A stretch of 64,000 nt of DNA, taken from NCBI RefSeq assembly GCF_000717995.1, contig NZ_JODM01000023.1, positions 1-64,000 of the forward strand, read 5' to 3'. Each line of letters begins with the position of its first letter. The first letter of the stretch is position 1. Positions 35,800 through 44,370 of this stretch are shown here, in pieces. The translations under genes and the position numbers were made by a program. The stretch comes from Streptomyces violaceorubidus. Lineage in GTDB: Bacteria > Actinomycetota > Actinomycetes > Streptomycetales > Streptomycetaceae. The notes beneath the pieces are model-generated. The model was not told the DNA's origin, did no database searches, and saw only the letters and a program-made list of their open reading frames with translations.

Positions 35800-36282
35800 T
35801 CAGGAGGCGAGCACCTCGTCGAGCAGGGCCTCCGCCTTGTCCTCGTTGGTGTTCTCCGCGAGGGCCAGCTCGCTCACCAGGATCTGGCGGGCCTTGGCGA
35901 GCATGCGCTTCTCACCTGCGGAGAGTCCGCGCTCGCGCTCCCGGCGCCACAGGTCGCGCACGACTTCCGCGACCTTGATGACGTCGCCGGAGGCGAGCTT
36001 CTCCAGGTTTGCCTTGTAACGACGCGACCAGTTCGTGGGCTCCTCGGCGTACGGCGCGCGCAGTACTTCGAAGACCCGGTCCAGCCCGTCCTGACCGACC
36101 ACATCACGCACGCCGACGAACTCCGCATTGTCCGCTGGCACACGTACCGTCAGGTCGCCCTGGGCGACCTTCAGCACCAAGTAGGTCTTGTCCACGCCTT
36201 TGATCTGGCGAGTTTCGATAGCCTCGATCAGCGCGGCCCCGTGATGGGGATAGACCACGGTGTCGCCAACCTTGAACGTCAT
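35800..36282 (-). CDS. carD: CarD/CdnL-family RNA polymerase-binding regulator
   Basis: A 160-residue protein with an N-terminal Tudor-like RNA-polymerase interaction domain ([20 protein letters not shown]) and a C-terminal helical DNA-binding domain ([38 protein letters not shown]). The conserved Trp that wedges the promoter bubble lies in [13 protein letters not shown]. CarD stabilises open complexes at rRNA and many housekeeping promoters and is essential in mycobacteria. AAGGGGT lies upstream of the ATG at 36282. Its position before ispD/ispF is the standard actinobacterial arrangement. Confidence 0.96.
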   Translation of the reverse strand: MTFKVGDTVVYPHHGAALIEAIETRQIKGVDKTYLVLKVAQGDLTVRVPADNAEFVGVRDVVGQDGLDRVFEVLRAPYAEEPTNWSRRYKANLEKLASGDVIKVAEVVRDLWRRERERGLSAGEKRMLAKARQILVSELALAENTNEDKAEALLDEVLAS

Positions 36283-36929
36283 GTGACAGGTACCCCTTCC
36301 GTGGCTATCCAGGGTAACACGGAAACGGCGTCTTCTGAATGGCGTTTTCGCAGGTCAGGGCATATCTCGGGGCTTGACAACAGCGACAGGAACGTGCTGC
36401 GTCGGGCTGGCGGAAGAAAGTATCCGCAGGTCGGAGCGGCTCTCCAGGCCGGTCGAAACACGCACGTCACACACATCCGGAGCCCCAGCCACCCACCCGA
36501 AGATCCCGATATGTCCGGTTCCGTGTGTGCGACTTCCGCTACTCCGTTCGGTGGCTGTGGCGGGGTTCCGGACGAATCCCGAATTGATCACGAGGCGCCC
36601 CGGCCGGCCCACCGGTGATCAATTTCCAGCCGTCCGCGCATTCCTTCACGGAAATTTCGCGCACCGATCCGCGACCTGTATGGCGGATGGCTTCATAGCT
36701 GAATGTCGCACGAGTACGAGCCGCTATACGGCCCGCCGGAACAACCCGGACCGGTGCCCGCGCCGCCCCCGGGGGCTACCGCCTGCCGGGCGAAGCCGGA
36801 TGTCTTCGGGGAGGGTCGGGTGCGGCGGCCCGAGAACGGCTCGGTAGCCTAAGGCCGCTGACAGCTACTTAGGGCGGCTTTATCCGTTGCCGCCACCCCG
36901 CTCGACGAGTCCAAGGAGTTGCCGCCGCC
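36283..36929. other. 647-bp divergent intergenic region between carD and the lipoprotein gene
   Basis: Apart from the candidate carD promoter (36311-36339) I see no gene. It is clearly less GC-rich than the flanks between 36301 and 36720 and includes a TTGACA at 36373 on the plus strand without a matching -10. Short open frames have no ribosome-binding sites and no recognisable products. Confidence 0.6.
36311..36339 (-). promoter_or_regulatory. Candidate carD promoter
   Basis: On the minus strand TTCAGA (36339-36334) and TACCCT (36316-36311) are spaced by 17 bp, and the -10 lies 28 bases upstream of the carD ATG. Confidence 0.45.
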
Positions 36930-37652
36930 GTGAGCAGCAGCCTTCGACGCGGTGCCCTCGCCGCCGCCGCCATCGCGTTCTCGATCGCCTCGCTCGCCGC
37001 GTGCGGCGCCGGTCACAACGCCCAGACGCTGGAGATCAAGCCGGACAACGCTGCGACGTCCGTGGGCGACATCAAGGTCCAGAACGCGGTCGTCATCACC
37101 CAGCCCGACCTGGAGTCGACCGGCCCGGCCGTGGTCTCCGCCACCCTGTTCAACGGCGGCGACAAGGACCAGGTCCTGGAGTCCGTCACCGTGGCGGGCA
37201 CCGACAAGTCCGCCGAGCTGAAGCCCGCCAAGGGGAAGAAGGGCGACCTGACCGTCCCGGCCGGCGGTTCCCTGATCCTCGGCGGCAAGGACAACGCCGC
37301 CGCCGTCCTGCCCAGCAGCCGCGAGGCGGTCCGGGACGGCAACGCGCAGAAGATCACCTTCACCTTCAGCGAGACCGGCGCCGTGAGCCTGCGCGCCTTC
37401 GTCGTCCCCGCCGAGAGCTTCTTCACCGACTGGGGCCCGAGCGAGACCCCGGCGGCCCCGGGCGCCTCCGCGCAGCCCTCCGGGGAAGCCTCCGCCGAGA
37501 CCTCGGGCGAGCCGGCCGACGGGGAGTCCTCGGGCGCCCCGGCGGACGGCGCGACGGCCGGGTCCACCGGCGAGGCGAACGGGACCGGAACGGAGGCCGA
37601 CGGCACCTCCCAGGACTCCGGCACGGCCACCGGCACCGAAGCCGGTCACTGA
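36930..37652 (+). CDS. Secreted lipoprotein of unknown function upstream of the pho regulatory genes
   Basis: A 240-residue lipoprotein starting at GTG 36930 with AAGGAG 10 bases upstream. The signal peptide ends in SLAAC (Cys25). The mature part contains a beta-rich ~115-residue domain (IKVQNAVVITQPDLESTGPA, VVSATLFNGGDKDQVLESVT, LTVPAGGSLILGGKDNA). It resembles the small PCu(A)C-type copper-chaperone fold in layout, but the His/Met ligands typical of those are not evident. The last ~70 residues are a Ser/Gly/Ala/Thr-rich tail. It is convergent with phoP across a strong terminator. Function unknown. Confidence 0.85.
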   Translation: MSSSLRRGALAAAAIAFSIASLAACGAGHNAQTLEIKPDNAATSVGDIKVQNAVVITQPDLESTGPAVVSATLFNGGDKDQVLESVTVAGTDKSAELKPAKGKKGDLTVPAGGSLILGGKDNAAAVLPSSREAVRDGNAQKITFTFSETGAVSLRAFVVPAESFFTDWGPSETPAAPGASAQPSGEASAETSGEPADGESSGAPADGATAGSTGEANGTGTEADGTSQDSGTATGTEAGH

Positions 37653-37700
37653 GCACCGTACGGACGCACCGGCGCACGGGCACATCCGCGTAGTACGGCC

Positions 37701-37735
37701 GAAGGGCGGGGCCTCTCCGGGAGGTCCCGCCCTTC
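37701..37735. terminator. Bidirectional terminator between lipoprotein gene and phoP
   Basis: A 15-bp stem (GAAGGGCGGGGCCTC with GAGGTCCCGCCCTTC, one mismatch or wobble) and a 5-nt loop lie between two convergent genes. Confidence 0.85.
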
Positions 37736-37764
37736 GCCGTGTCCCGTGGGCCAGGGCAGCCGGC

Positions 37765-38445
37765 CTACGGCTCGAACTTGTAGCCCAGTCCGCGCACCGT
37801 CACCAGGTACCGCGGCGCGCCCGGGTCGGGCTCGATCTTGGCGCGCAGCCGCTTGACGTGGACGTCGAGGGTCTTGGTGTCACCGACGTAGTCGGCGCCC
37901 CAGACCCGGTCGATCAGCTGCATGCGGGTCAGCACGCGGCCGGCGTTGCGCAGCAGCATCTCCAGCAGGTCGAACTCCTTCAGCGGCAGGTCGACCTTGG
38001 TGCCGCCGACGGTCACCACGTGCCGGTCCACGTCCATCCGGACGGGCCCGGCCTCCAGGGCGGCCGGGGCGACCTCCTCCGGCTCGCCGCGCCGCCGCAG
38101 TACGGCACGGATGCGGGCGACCAGCTCGCGGGAGGAGAAGGGCTTGGTGACGTAGTCGTCGGCCCCTATCTCCAGCCCGACGACCTTGTCGATCTCACTG
38201 TCCTTGGCGGTCACCATGATCACGGGAACGTTCGAGCGGCCGCGCAGCTGGCGGCAGACCTCGGTGCCCGGCAGGCCGGGCAGCATCAGGTCGAGGAGCA
38301 CGAGGTCGGCGCCGTTGCGCTCGAACTCGTCGAGTCCGTCGGGGCCGGTGGTCGCGATGGCGACCTCGAAGCCCTCCTTGCGGAGCATGTACGACAGGGC
38401 GTCGGAGAAGGACTCCTCGTCCTCGACGACGAGCACACGGGTCAC
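37765..38445 (-). CDS. phoP: Phosphate-response regulator PhoP (RegX3-type)
   Basis: A 226-residue OmpR/PhoB-family response regulator. The receiver has the acidic pocket EDEES (8-12), phospho-acceptor Asp52 (VLLDLMLPG), Thr79 and Lys101 (VTKPFSS). The winged helix (about 130-226) contains FDLLEMLLRNAGRVLTRMQL and the recognition helix TKTLDVHVKRLRAKIEPDPG. The GTG at 38445 follows GGAGGT and overlaps the sensor stop (GTGA), so kinase and regulator are translationally coupled. The open frame extends further upstream but without domain sense. It activates phosphate-starvation genes and represses secondary metabolism in Streptomyces. Confidence 0.95.
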   Translation of the reverse strand: MTRVLVVEDEESFSDALSYMLRKEGFEVAIATTGPDGLDEFERNGADLVLLDLMLPGLPGTEVCRQLRGRSNVPVIMVTAKDSEIDKVVGLEIGADDYVTKPFSSRELVARIRAVLRRRGEPEEVAPAALEAGPVRMDVDRHVVTVGGTKVDLPLKEFDLLEMLLRNAGRVLTRMQLIDRVWGADYVGDTKTLDVHVKRLRAKIEPDPGAPRYLVTVRGLGYKFEP

Positions 38446-39731
38446 GGAAGGACCTCCGGGGCGGGAAACGTTTCGTACGGGGATGTTGGGGGGGAATGCG
38501 GAGAAGCGGGGGTTGAGGACGACCGCTCGGTCTCGTCGCTGAGCCCGGAGCGGTCGGACCGCTGCTGAGCGCGGTCGCGGGCGAGGCCCGCCTCCGGCAG
38601 TCGCAGGGTGAAGGTGGAGCCCTGGCCTTCGGCGCTCCACACCGTGACCTCCCCGCCGTGCGAGGCGACCACGTGCTTGACGATCGCGAGACCCAGACCG
38701 GTGCCCCCGGTGGCCCGCGAGCGGGCCGGGTCGACGCGGTAGAAGCGCTCGAATACGCGCTCCCTGTCCTTCTCCGAGATGCCGATGCCCTGGTCGGTTA
38801 CGGCGATCTCGATCAGGGCGCCGCCCGGTGCGGCGACCCGGCGGGCGGCTATGCCGACGCGGGTGCGGGCCGGCGAGTAGTTGACGGCGTTCTCCACGAG
38901 GTTGCCGAGGGCTGCGGCGAGCTGGCCGCGGTTGCCGCGTACGTGCAGATCCGCCGTTCCTCCGGCGGCCATGGTGATCTGCTTGGTGCCGGCCGCGTGC
39001 CGGCAGCGGTCGATGGCCTCGGCGACCAGCTCGTCCACCCGGACGGGCTCGGCGTCGTCGAGGGGGTCGTCGTTCTGGACCCGGGAGAGGTCGATGAGCT
39101 CCTGCACGAGATTGGTGAGCCGGGTCGCCTCGATCTGCATCCGCCCGGCGAACCGCTCCACGGCCTCCGGGTCGTCGGAGGCGTCCATCACCGCCTCGGA
39201 CAGCAGTGAGAGCGCCCCCACCGGCGTCTTCAGCTCGTGGCTCACGTTGGCGACGAAGTCGCGCCGTACGGCCTCGATGCGGCGGGCCTCGGTGAGGTCC
39301 TCGACCAGCAGCAGCACCAGCCGCGACCCGAGGGGCGCGACGCGTGCGGAGACGGCGAGGGCCTCCCCCCGGCCGTTGCCGCGCCGGGGCAGGTCCAGCT
39401 CGACCTGCCGTATCTCACCGTCCCGCCGGGTGTCCCTGGCCATCTGCAGCATCGGCTCGACGGCGAGCTTGCCGCCCCGGACCAGGCCGAGGGCGTACGC
39501 CGCCGAGCTGGCCTTCACCACCGCGTCGGCCTCGTCGAGGACGACCGCGGAGGAGCGCAGCACGGAGAGGACGGTGTCCACACCGGGCGGCAGCACGGGG
39601 TCGGTGTGGAGCGAGGTGCGGGTGGGGCGCTTCTGCTCCCGCTCGCTCCAGCGGAACGCCAGCGCGGCGATGACACCGGTGAGTACTCCGGCGATCGCTG
39701 CCGCTGCGGCGACCGCCGCGTTCACGTCCAT
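38442..39731 (-). CDS. phoR: Phosphate sensor histidine kinase PhoR (SenX3-type)
   Basis: A 429-residue kinase with a single N-terminal membrane helix (AAVAAAAAIAGVLTGVIAALAF), a PAS-like region (about 50-160), the H-box VSHELKTPVGALSLL, an N-box (NLVENAVNYS), and G-boxes DQGIGISEKDRERVFERFYR and GGTGLGLAIVKHVVASHGG. The C-terminal ~50 residues are a Ser/Pro-rich tail. SenX3/PhoR kinases sense phosphate status through the Pst-PhoU complex. It is the first gene of the phoR-phoP operon, facing phoU across a shared PHO box. Confidence 0.95.
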   Translation of the reverse strand: MDVNAAVAAAAAIAGVLTGVIAALAFRWSEREQKRPTRTSLHTDPVLPPGVDTVLSVLRSSAVVLDEADAVVKASSAAYALGLVRGGKLAVEPMLQMARDTRRDGEIRQVELDLPRRGNGRGEALAVSARVAPLGSRLVLLLVEDLTEARRIEAVRRDFVANVSHELKTPVGALSLLSEAVMDASDDPEAVERFAGRMQIEATRLTNLVQELIDLSRVQNDDPLDDAEPVRVDELVAEAIDRCRHAAGTKQITMAAGGTADLHVRGNRGQLAAALGNLVENAVNYSPARTRVGIAARRVAAPGGALIEIAVTDQGIGISEKDRERVFERFYRVDPARSRATGGTGLGLAIVKHVVASHGGEVTVWSAEGQGSTFTLRLPEAGLARDRAQQRSDRSGLSDETERSSSTPASPHSPPTSPYETFPAPEVLP

Positions 39732-39804
39732 GTCTCCAGGTTAGGCACGCCGAACCGTCCCGCCCCAGCCATCGGAGTGCGACCTCGAACACTCGTCGCC
39801 CAGA

Positions 39805-39837
39805 GTTCACCTTGGAGCCAGGGACGGTTCATTTGGG
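39805..39837. promoter_or_regulatory. PHO box in the phoR–phoU divergent promoter
   Basis: GTTCACCTTGG (39805-39815) and GTTCATTTGGG (39827-39837) are spaced by exactly two 11-nt periods, with a degenerate unit AGCCAGGGACG between them. This matches the PhoP direct-repeat code (GTTCACC). It lies between the divergent phoR and phoU starts, where autoregulation by PhoP is established in S. coelicolor. Confidence 0.8.
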
Positions 39838-39945
39838 GTGCCGGAAACGGACGCGTACAGGACGGAACGTGTAAGCGTGGGAGCACGGAGAGGGGCGCGA
39901 GGCCGTCTTCGAGCCCCCGAAACGGACGTACGAGAGGGAATCCTG

Positions 39946-40635
39946 ATGCGGGACGCGTACCACGAGGAACTTGATTCGATCGGTGACGGTCTGGTGGAGA
40001 TGGCCCGGCTGGTCGGGTCGGCCATCGGACGCGCCACGACCGCGATCCTCGACTCCGACCTGAAGCTGGCGGAGGCCGTCATCGAGGCGGACCAGAAGGT
40101 CGACGACCTCCAGCACGAGCTGGAGGCCCGTGCGATAACCCTGCTGGCCCGGCAGCAGCCGGTCGCGACGGATCTGCGCATCGTCGTCACCTCGCTGCGG
40201 ATGTCGGCCGACCTGGAGCGCTCGGGCGACCTGGCCCAGCACGTGGCCAAGCTGGCCCGGCTGCGCTACCCGGAGCGCGCGGTGCCGCACGACCTGCACG
40301 CCACCATCCTGGAGATGGGCCAGCTCGCGCAGCGCCTGATGGCGAAGGCCGCCGAGGTGATCATCACCAAGGACGTCGACCTGGCCCTCCAGCTGGAGCA
40401 GGACGACGACGCGATGGACCTCCTGCACCGCGCCCTCTTCCAGCACCTGATGGACGACCGCTGGAAGCACGGCATCGAGACGGCGGTCGACGTCACCCTC
40501 CTGGGCCGCTACTACGAGCGCTACGCCGACCACGCGGTCGCGGTCGCCAAGCGGGTGGTCTACCTGGTCACCGGCGAGCACCCGGACGACCTCCAGTCGG
40601 ACATCCAGCCGGCGACCCAGGTCGACGGGGCCTGA
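39946..40635 (+). CDS. phoU: Phosphate signalling protein PhoU
   Basis: A 229-residue protein of two PhoU three-helix bundles. The metal-binding signature motifs are LRIVVTSLRMSADLERSGD (about 80-98) and a second copy around YYERYADHAVAVAKRVVYLV. PhoU couples the PstSCAB importer to PhoR to shut off the regulon when phosphate is ample. The ATG follows GAGAGGGAA. The pst genes are not in this window. It diverges from phoR. Confidence 0.95.
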   Translation: MRDAYHEELDSIGDGLVEMARLVGSAIGRATTAILDSDLKLAEAVIEADQKVDDLQHELEARAITLLARQQPVATDLRIVVTSLRMSADLERSGDLAQHVAKLARLRYPERAVPHDLHATILEMGQLAQRLMAKAAEVIITKDVDLALQLEQDDDAMDLLHRALFQHLMDDRWKHGIETAVDVTLLGRYYERYADHAVAVAKRVVYLVTGEHPDDLQSDIQPATQVDGA

Positions 40636-40655
40636 GCACCTGAGTCCCGCGCGTG

Positions 40656-40699
40656 TCAACGGCGCAACGGAGCGCGCGTTCGCTTCCGTGCGCCGTTGA
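40656..40699 (+). terminator. Terminator hairpin after phoU
   Basis: An 11-bp perfect stem (TCAACGGCGCA with TGCGCCGTTGA) is extended by an inner imperfect CGGAGCG/CGCTTCCG pairing, starting 20 bases past the phoU stop. Confidence 0.75.
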
Positions 40700-40782
40700 T
40701 GCGACGGCTGTCCGGGGCGTGCAATGGACCCACACACCCGGGTCCCACGCACCCGCTTCCAGGAACGCTTCCAGGAGGAACC

Positions 40783-40938
40783 ATGGCCGATTCCCCCAGC
40801 ACGAAGCCCGACCCCGCACAGGAACGTCCCACCGAGCAGCCCCACGAGATCCGCAGCCTCCCGCTGATCGCCGCCTGCGGCTGCGGCTCGGGCTGCGGCT
40901 GCGGCTGCCAGTCGGGCAGCCCCTGCCAGTGCGGCTGA
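40783..40938 (+). CDS. 51-residue Cys-rich small protein with precursor-peptide-like layout
   Basis: It starts at ATG 40783 behind an excellent ribosome-binding site (AGGAGG, 5 bases spacing), so it is very probably translated. Residues 1-28 are hydrophilic and charged (MADSPSTKPDPAQERPTEQP, then HEIRSLPL). Residues 30-51 are ACGCGSGCGCGCQSGSPCQ-CG, with seven cysteines at 32, 34, 38, 40, 42, 48 and 50 separated by Gly and Ser. This could be a metallothionein-like metal binder or a modified-peptide precursor with a leader and core. A hairpin terminator follows, and a stand-alone LanC-like enzyme lies 650 bp downstream. No function is assigned. Confidence 0.75.
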   Translation: MADSPSTKPDPAQERPTEQPHEIRSLPLIAACGCGSGCGCGCQSGSPCQCG

Positions 40939-40960
40939 CGCGCCGACGGTACGGCAACGG

Positions 40961-40985
40961 CGGCGGCCGGCACCCCCGGCCGCCG
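40961..40985 (+). terminator. Terminator hairpin after the Cys-rich gene
   Basis: CGGCGGCCGG (40961-40970) pairs with CCGGCCGCCG (40976-40985) across a 5-nt loop, 22 bases past the stop. Confidence 0.75.
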
Positions 40986-41178
40986 TACGGCCACGGCTGA
41001 CGGCCACGGCTGACGGTCACCGCTGCCCCGCCACCGCTGATCGCCACCGCTGATCGCCACCCTTGAGTGTCGCGTCGTACGACTTGAGTACGGGTACTCA
41101 GGTCCCGGACCCGCCCCCGCCCGACCCTGGACACAGGAAGCCGGACGAAGACGACGAGCACGGGGAGCCCGAGACCCG

Positions 41179-41544
41179 ATGACGAAGACCACCCTCACCA
41201 CCCGGATGCGCACCCTCACCCGCCTGACCGTCGCCAACCGCGTCTCGGCGGCCTACCTCGCCCTGGTCGGCGGCGCGATGGCCGTCGCCGCGGCACAGCC
41301 CCTCTTCGCCACCGGCCCCGACGCCTCCCTCATCTGGGTCTGGCCGCCCCTGTTCACCTTCCCGGCCTTCGGCTTCGTGGCCTGGCTCGGCGAGGCGGGC
41401 TGGGGCGGCGACGCCCCGACGTGGTTCTTCGTTGGCGGCATCGTGCTCTCGGCCCTGGTCCAGGCACTGGCCCTGGGGGCCCTGTGGCGGGGGCTGCGGG
41501 GACGCCGCGCCGAACGGACGCATCACCTGACGGCGGCGAACTGA
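41179..41544 (+). CDS. Small integral membrane protein
   Basis: A 121-residue protein with about three predicted membrane helices: AAYLALVGGAMAVAAAQPLF, WVWPPLFTFPAFGFVAWLG and FFVGGIVLSALVQALALGAL. It has a basic N-terminus and a basic C-terminal tail (RGLRGRRAERTHH). It resembles SCO4225-like small membrane proteins of Streptomyces; no function is known to me. It is 48 bp upstream of the LanC-like gene on the same strand, so co-transcription is likely. The upstream spacer (40986-41178) has short CCACCGCTGATCG tandem repeats. Confidence 0.8.
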   Translation: MTKTTLTTRMRTLTRLTVANRVSAAYLALVGGAMAVAAAQPLFATGPDASLIWVWPPLFTFPAFGFVAWLGEAGWGGDAPTWFFVGGIVLSALVQALALGALWRGLRGRRAERTHHLTAAN

Positions 41545-41592
41545 CCCCGACGCACCCTGGGGCCGCAAGCGCCGGGGTGCGAGAGTGACCCC

Positions 41593-42858
41593 ATGACGGC
41601 ACCAGGAACCACGGTCGTGGCGGTCGACGAGGTCGAGGACATCGCGGTGGACGGCCTGCGGTGGCTGACGGGGACGGCGCGGGAAACCCCTGACGACGGC
41701 CTCGCCTGGCCGACCAAGCCGTCGGAGGACGCCGTCGAACCGACGCTCTACAAGGGCACGGCCGGCAACATCCCCGTACTCCTGGAGGCGTGGCGGCACT
41801 TCGGCGACGACGCGTACGCCGACACCGCCCTGCGCGCGGCCCGCGCCCTCGCCGCGCGCGTCGACGACCTGAACGACGACTCCCTGTACTTCGGCCGCAC
41901 CGGACTGGCCCTGGTCCTGAGAACGGTCCACGCCGAACTGGGCGACACGGCGTCGGGCGAGGCCGCCGACCGCGCCCTGCGCCTGGTCCGCTCCCGCTTC
42001 GACGGCACCCGCTGGGGCGAGCTGTTCGAGCTGATGGGCGGCAACGCGGGCATCGGCCTGGGCGCCCTCCTGTGCGGCGACCCCGACCTGGCCGTCCTGG
42101 CGGTGGAGCCGTACCTGCGCACGGCGGAGCGGACCGCGAACGGCGTTCACTGGCCCTTCCGCACCGGCGTCGCCTCCCGCCTGCACCACGTCTCGCACGG
42201 CACCCTCGGCATGGCCCTGGCCCTCGCCCGCGTCGGCGACGCCACCGGCCGCGGCGACCTGCTCGACCTGGCGCTGGCCGCCGTGGCCGACGTCGTGTCC
42301 CGCGACTCCGCCGGGCCCGACGGCTTCCTGGCCCCGCACTCCACCCCGCAGTACCTGCCGGACCTGATCGACCCGGTCAGCTACGGCTGGTGCCACGGCC
42401 CCTCCGGCGACGCCCAGCTCTTCCGCACCCTGCGCGACATCACGTCCGACCCCGCGTGGACGGCCCTGGCCGACCGCTGCTGGCACACGGTCACCCACTC
42501 CGGGATCCCCCGGCGGCTGCGCCCCGGCTTCTGGGACAACAACGGCCGCTGCTGCGGCACCGCGGGCGTCCTGGCCCTGGCCTGCGACCGGATCGCCGAG
42601 CAGCGCGACGCGTTCAACTTCGCCGACGTCCTGGTCACCGACCTGGCCACCCGCGCGATCCGGGACGGCGAGGGCGCCCGCTGGTCCAACGTCGACTTCC
42701 GGTCCACCCCGGCCGACCTCGAACCGCAGGTCGGCTGGGCGACGGGCAACGCGGGCATCGTCCGCGAGCTGCTCCGCTACGTACGCCTGGCCCGCGGAGG
42801 CGACCCCGGGTACGCCTTCACCTGGCCGGACCAGCCCCCCGTGTCACTGCCCGCCTGA
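41593..42858 (+). CDS. Stand-alone lanthionine synthetase C-like (LanC) protein
   Basis: A 421-residue alpha/alpha-toroid protein. LanC landmarks are present in order: KGTAGNIPVLLEAW (about 54), LYFGRTGLALVL, LMGGNAGIGLGALL, HVSHGTLGMALALARV (199-214), YGWCHGPSGD (Cys267), GRCCGTAGVLALAC (Cys320, Cys321) and GWATGNAGIVRELL (381). In NisC-type cyclases zinc is held by Cys, Cys and His; here the Cys-His pair is replaced by Cys-Cys, giving a three-Cys site like that of ProcM-type relaxed cyclases. No dehydratase, protease or exporter gene is beside it, so it may be a LanC-like protein of another role, such as Cys-adduct chemistry. The tiny Cys-rich protein upstream is a possible partner (inference). 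Confidence 0.85.
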   Translation: MTAPGTTVVAVDEVEDIAVDGLRWLTGTARETPDDGLAWPTKPSEDAVEPTLYKGTAGNIPVLLEAWRHFGDDAYADTALRAARALAARVDDLNDDSLYFGRTGLALVLRTVHAELGDTASGEAADRALRLVRSRFDGTRWGELFELMGGNAGIGLGALLCGDPDLAVLAVEPYLRTAERTANGVHWPFRTGVASRLHHVSHGTLGMALALARVGDATGRGDLLDLALAAVADVVSRDSAGPDGFLAPHSTPQYLPDLIDPVSYGWCHGPSGDAQLFRTLRDITSDPAWTALADRCWHTVTHSGIPRRLRPGFWDNNGRCCGTAGVLALACDRIAEQRDAFNFADVLVTDLATRAIRDGEGARWSNVDFRSTPADLEPQVGWATGNAGIVRELLRYVRLARGGDPGYAFTWPDQPPVSLPA

Positions 42859-42870
42859 CCGAAGCGAACC

Positions 42871-42930
42871 GGACGGAACCAGGCTGGGCCGGACGGAACC
42901 AGGCTGGCCCGGACGGAACCAGACCGGACC
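42871..42930. repeat. Short tandem repeat GGACGGAACCAGGCTGG-type (3 units)
   Basis: Three near-perfect ~20-bp units containing CCGGACGGAACCAG follow the LanC-like gene stop, then decay into GGACC repeats. They are intergenic, directly upstream of the AraC-GyrI gene. Confidence 0.85.
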
Positions 42931-42994
42931 GGACCGGAGCGATCGGGTGCGCCGGGGTCACCCCCTGCCACGGTGGATGCCGAAGGGAGGCCTC

Positions 42995-43879
42995 ATGATC
43001 TCGGCACTGAACCGGCTGGTCGACCTGGTCGAGGAGCACCTCGGCGAGGAACCGGACGTCCCCGCGCTGGCCGCGACGCTCGGCACGACCGAGTACCACC
43101 TGCGCCGGATGTTCTCGTCGCTGGCGGGCATGCCGCTGTCGGAGTACGTCCGCCGGCGCCGCATGACCGTCGCCGCCGCCGACGTCGTACGGGGCGTGGA
43201 CGACCTGCTGGGCATCGCCGTCCGGTACGGATACGGCTCCACGGAGGCGTTCGGCCGGGCGTTCCGGTCGGTCCACGGCTCCGCGCCGCGCGACGTGCGC
43301 CGCGCGGGAGGCCCCCTTCGTTCACAACCGCAGCTCAGGTTCCGCCTGACCGTCGAGGGGAGCACCTCCATGGACACCCGTTTCACCGACCGCCCCGCCT
43401 TCCGCCTGATCGGTCACGCGACCCGCGTCCCGCTCATCCACGAGGGCGTCAACCCGCACATCCAGCGGCACATCGCCGCGCTCCCGCAGGAGGCCCACGC
43501 CCGCCTGAAGTCCCTCGGCGACACGGTCCCGGCCGGTCTGCTCCAGGTCAGCGACGACGTGGCCCAGGACAGCGCGGAGGGCACCGAGTTGACCTACCTG
43601 CACGGCGTCGCGGTCTCCGCCGGCACCCCGGCCCCCGACGACCTCGACGCCATCGAGGTACCAGCCGGCACGTGGGCGGTCTTCCGCAGCTCGGGCGCCT
43701 ACCCGGACGCCCTCCAGGCCACCTGGGCGGCCACGGCGTCCGAGTGGTTCCCCTCCAACCCGTGGCGCCTGCGCCCCGGCCCGTCGATCGTCTCCGTCCT
43801 GGACCGGACGGAGGACTTCACGACGGCGACGACCGAGCTGTGGCTCCCGGTGGAACCGGCCTCTGAGGAAACTCGCTGA
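42995..43879 (+). CDS. AraC-family regulator fused to a GyrI-like effector domain
   Basis: A 294-residue protein starting at ATG 42995 after GGGAGG. The N-terminal ~100 residues are an AraC-type double helix-turn-helix (ALAATLGTTEYHLRRMFSSL, then VRYGYGSTEAFGRAFRSVHG). Residues about 125-290 form a GyrI/Rob-like effector-binding domain (FRLIGHATRVPLIHEGVNPH, ELWLPVE end). The inverted order (DNA-binding first) is that of Rob and BltR-type multidrug or stress regulators. It converges with the VOC gene, with stop codons directly abutting at 43879/43880. Confidence 0.9.
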   Translation: MISALNRLVDLVEEHLGEEPDVPALAATLGTTEYHLRRMFSSLAGMPLSEYVRRRRMTVAAADVVRGVDDLLGIAVRYGYGSTEAFGRAFRSVHGSAPRDVRRAGGPLRSQPQLRFRLTVEGSTSMDTRFTDRPAFRLIGHATRVPLIHEGVNPHIQRHIAALPQEAHARLKSLGDTVPAGLLQVSDDVAQDSAEGTELTYLHGVAVSAGTPAPDDLDAIEVPAGTWAVFRSSGAYPDALQATWAATASEWFPSNPWRLRPGPSIVSVLDRTEDFTTATTELWLPVEPASEETR

Positions 43880-44260
43880 TCACAGGGGCTGGAGACGGGC
43901 CTTGAGCAGACAGAACTCATTGCCCTCGGGATCGGCGAGGACGTGCCACTGCTCCTCGCCGGTCTGGCCGATGTCGGCCGGCCGCGCCCCGAGCTTCAGC
44001 AGGCGCTCCAGCTCGGCGTCCTGGTCCCGGTCGGTCGCGTTCACGTCGATGTGCAGCCGGGACTTGCCGGGCTCCGGCTCGTCCCGGCGACTGAGGATGA
44101 TCGTCGGCTGCGGCCCGCCGAACCCCTCCCGCGGCCCGATCTCGAAGAACTCGTTCCCCTCCCGGTCCAGCACCACGAAGTCCAGCACCTCGCACCAGAA
44201 CCGCGCCAGCAGCTCGGGGTCACGGCAACCGAGCACGAGCTCACTGATCCGACACGCCAT
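43880..44260 (-). CDS. VOC-family (glyoxalase/bleomycin resistance-like) protein 1
   Basis: A 126-residue VOC superfamily protein. It opens with ISELVLGCRDPELLARFWCE and ends VLADPEGNEFCLLKA, the typical beta-alpha-beta-beta-beta repeats with a C-terminal metal-ligand Glu (NEF). SRLHIDVNATDRD holds the His ligand. It is a relative of the glyoxalase-like domain proteins that occur in many copies in Streptomyces; substrate unknown. It resembles the second VOC protein at 45861 in length and motif order, so the two may be paralogues. Confidence 0.88.
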   Translation of the reverse strand: MACRISELVLGCRDPELLARFWCEVLDFVVLDREGNEFFEIGPREGFGGPQPTIILSRRDEPEPGKSRLHIDVNATDRDQDAELERLLKLGARPADIGQTGEEQWHVLADPEGNEFCLLKARLQPL

Positions 44261-44370
44261 GGACGAAACCTGCTCTCAGTTCAGGAAGCACCGGTACGAA
44301 CGCGCTGGTGACCGTACCTGGTGGGGCGGGCGGAGACGAAGGGTTTTCCACCGGTAGCTTCCGGGTTCGC

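Noticed and set aside
40783..42858. A complete lanthipeptide gene cluster
   Set aside because: There is no LanB/LanM-type dehydratase, protease or ABC exporter nearby, so only a peptide-plus-LanC-like hypothesis is offered, not a cluster call.
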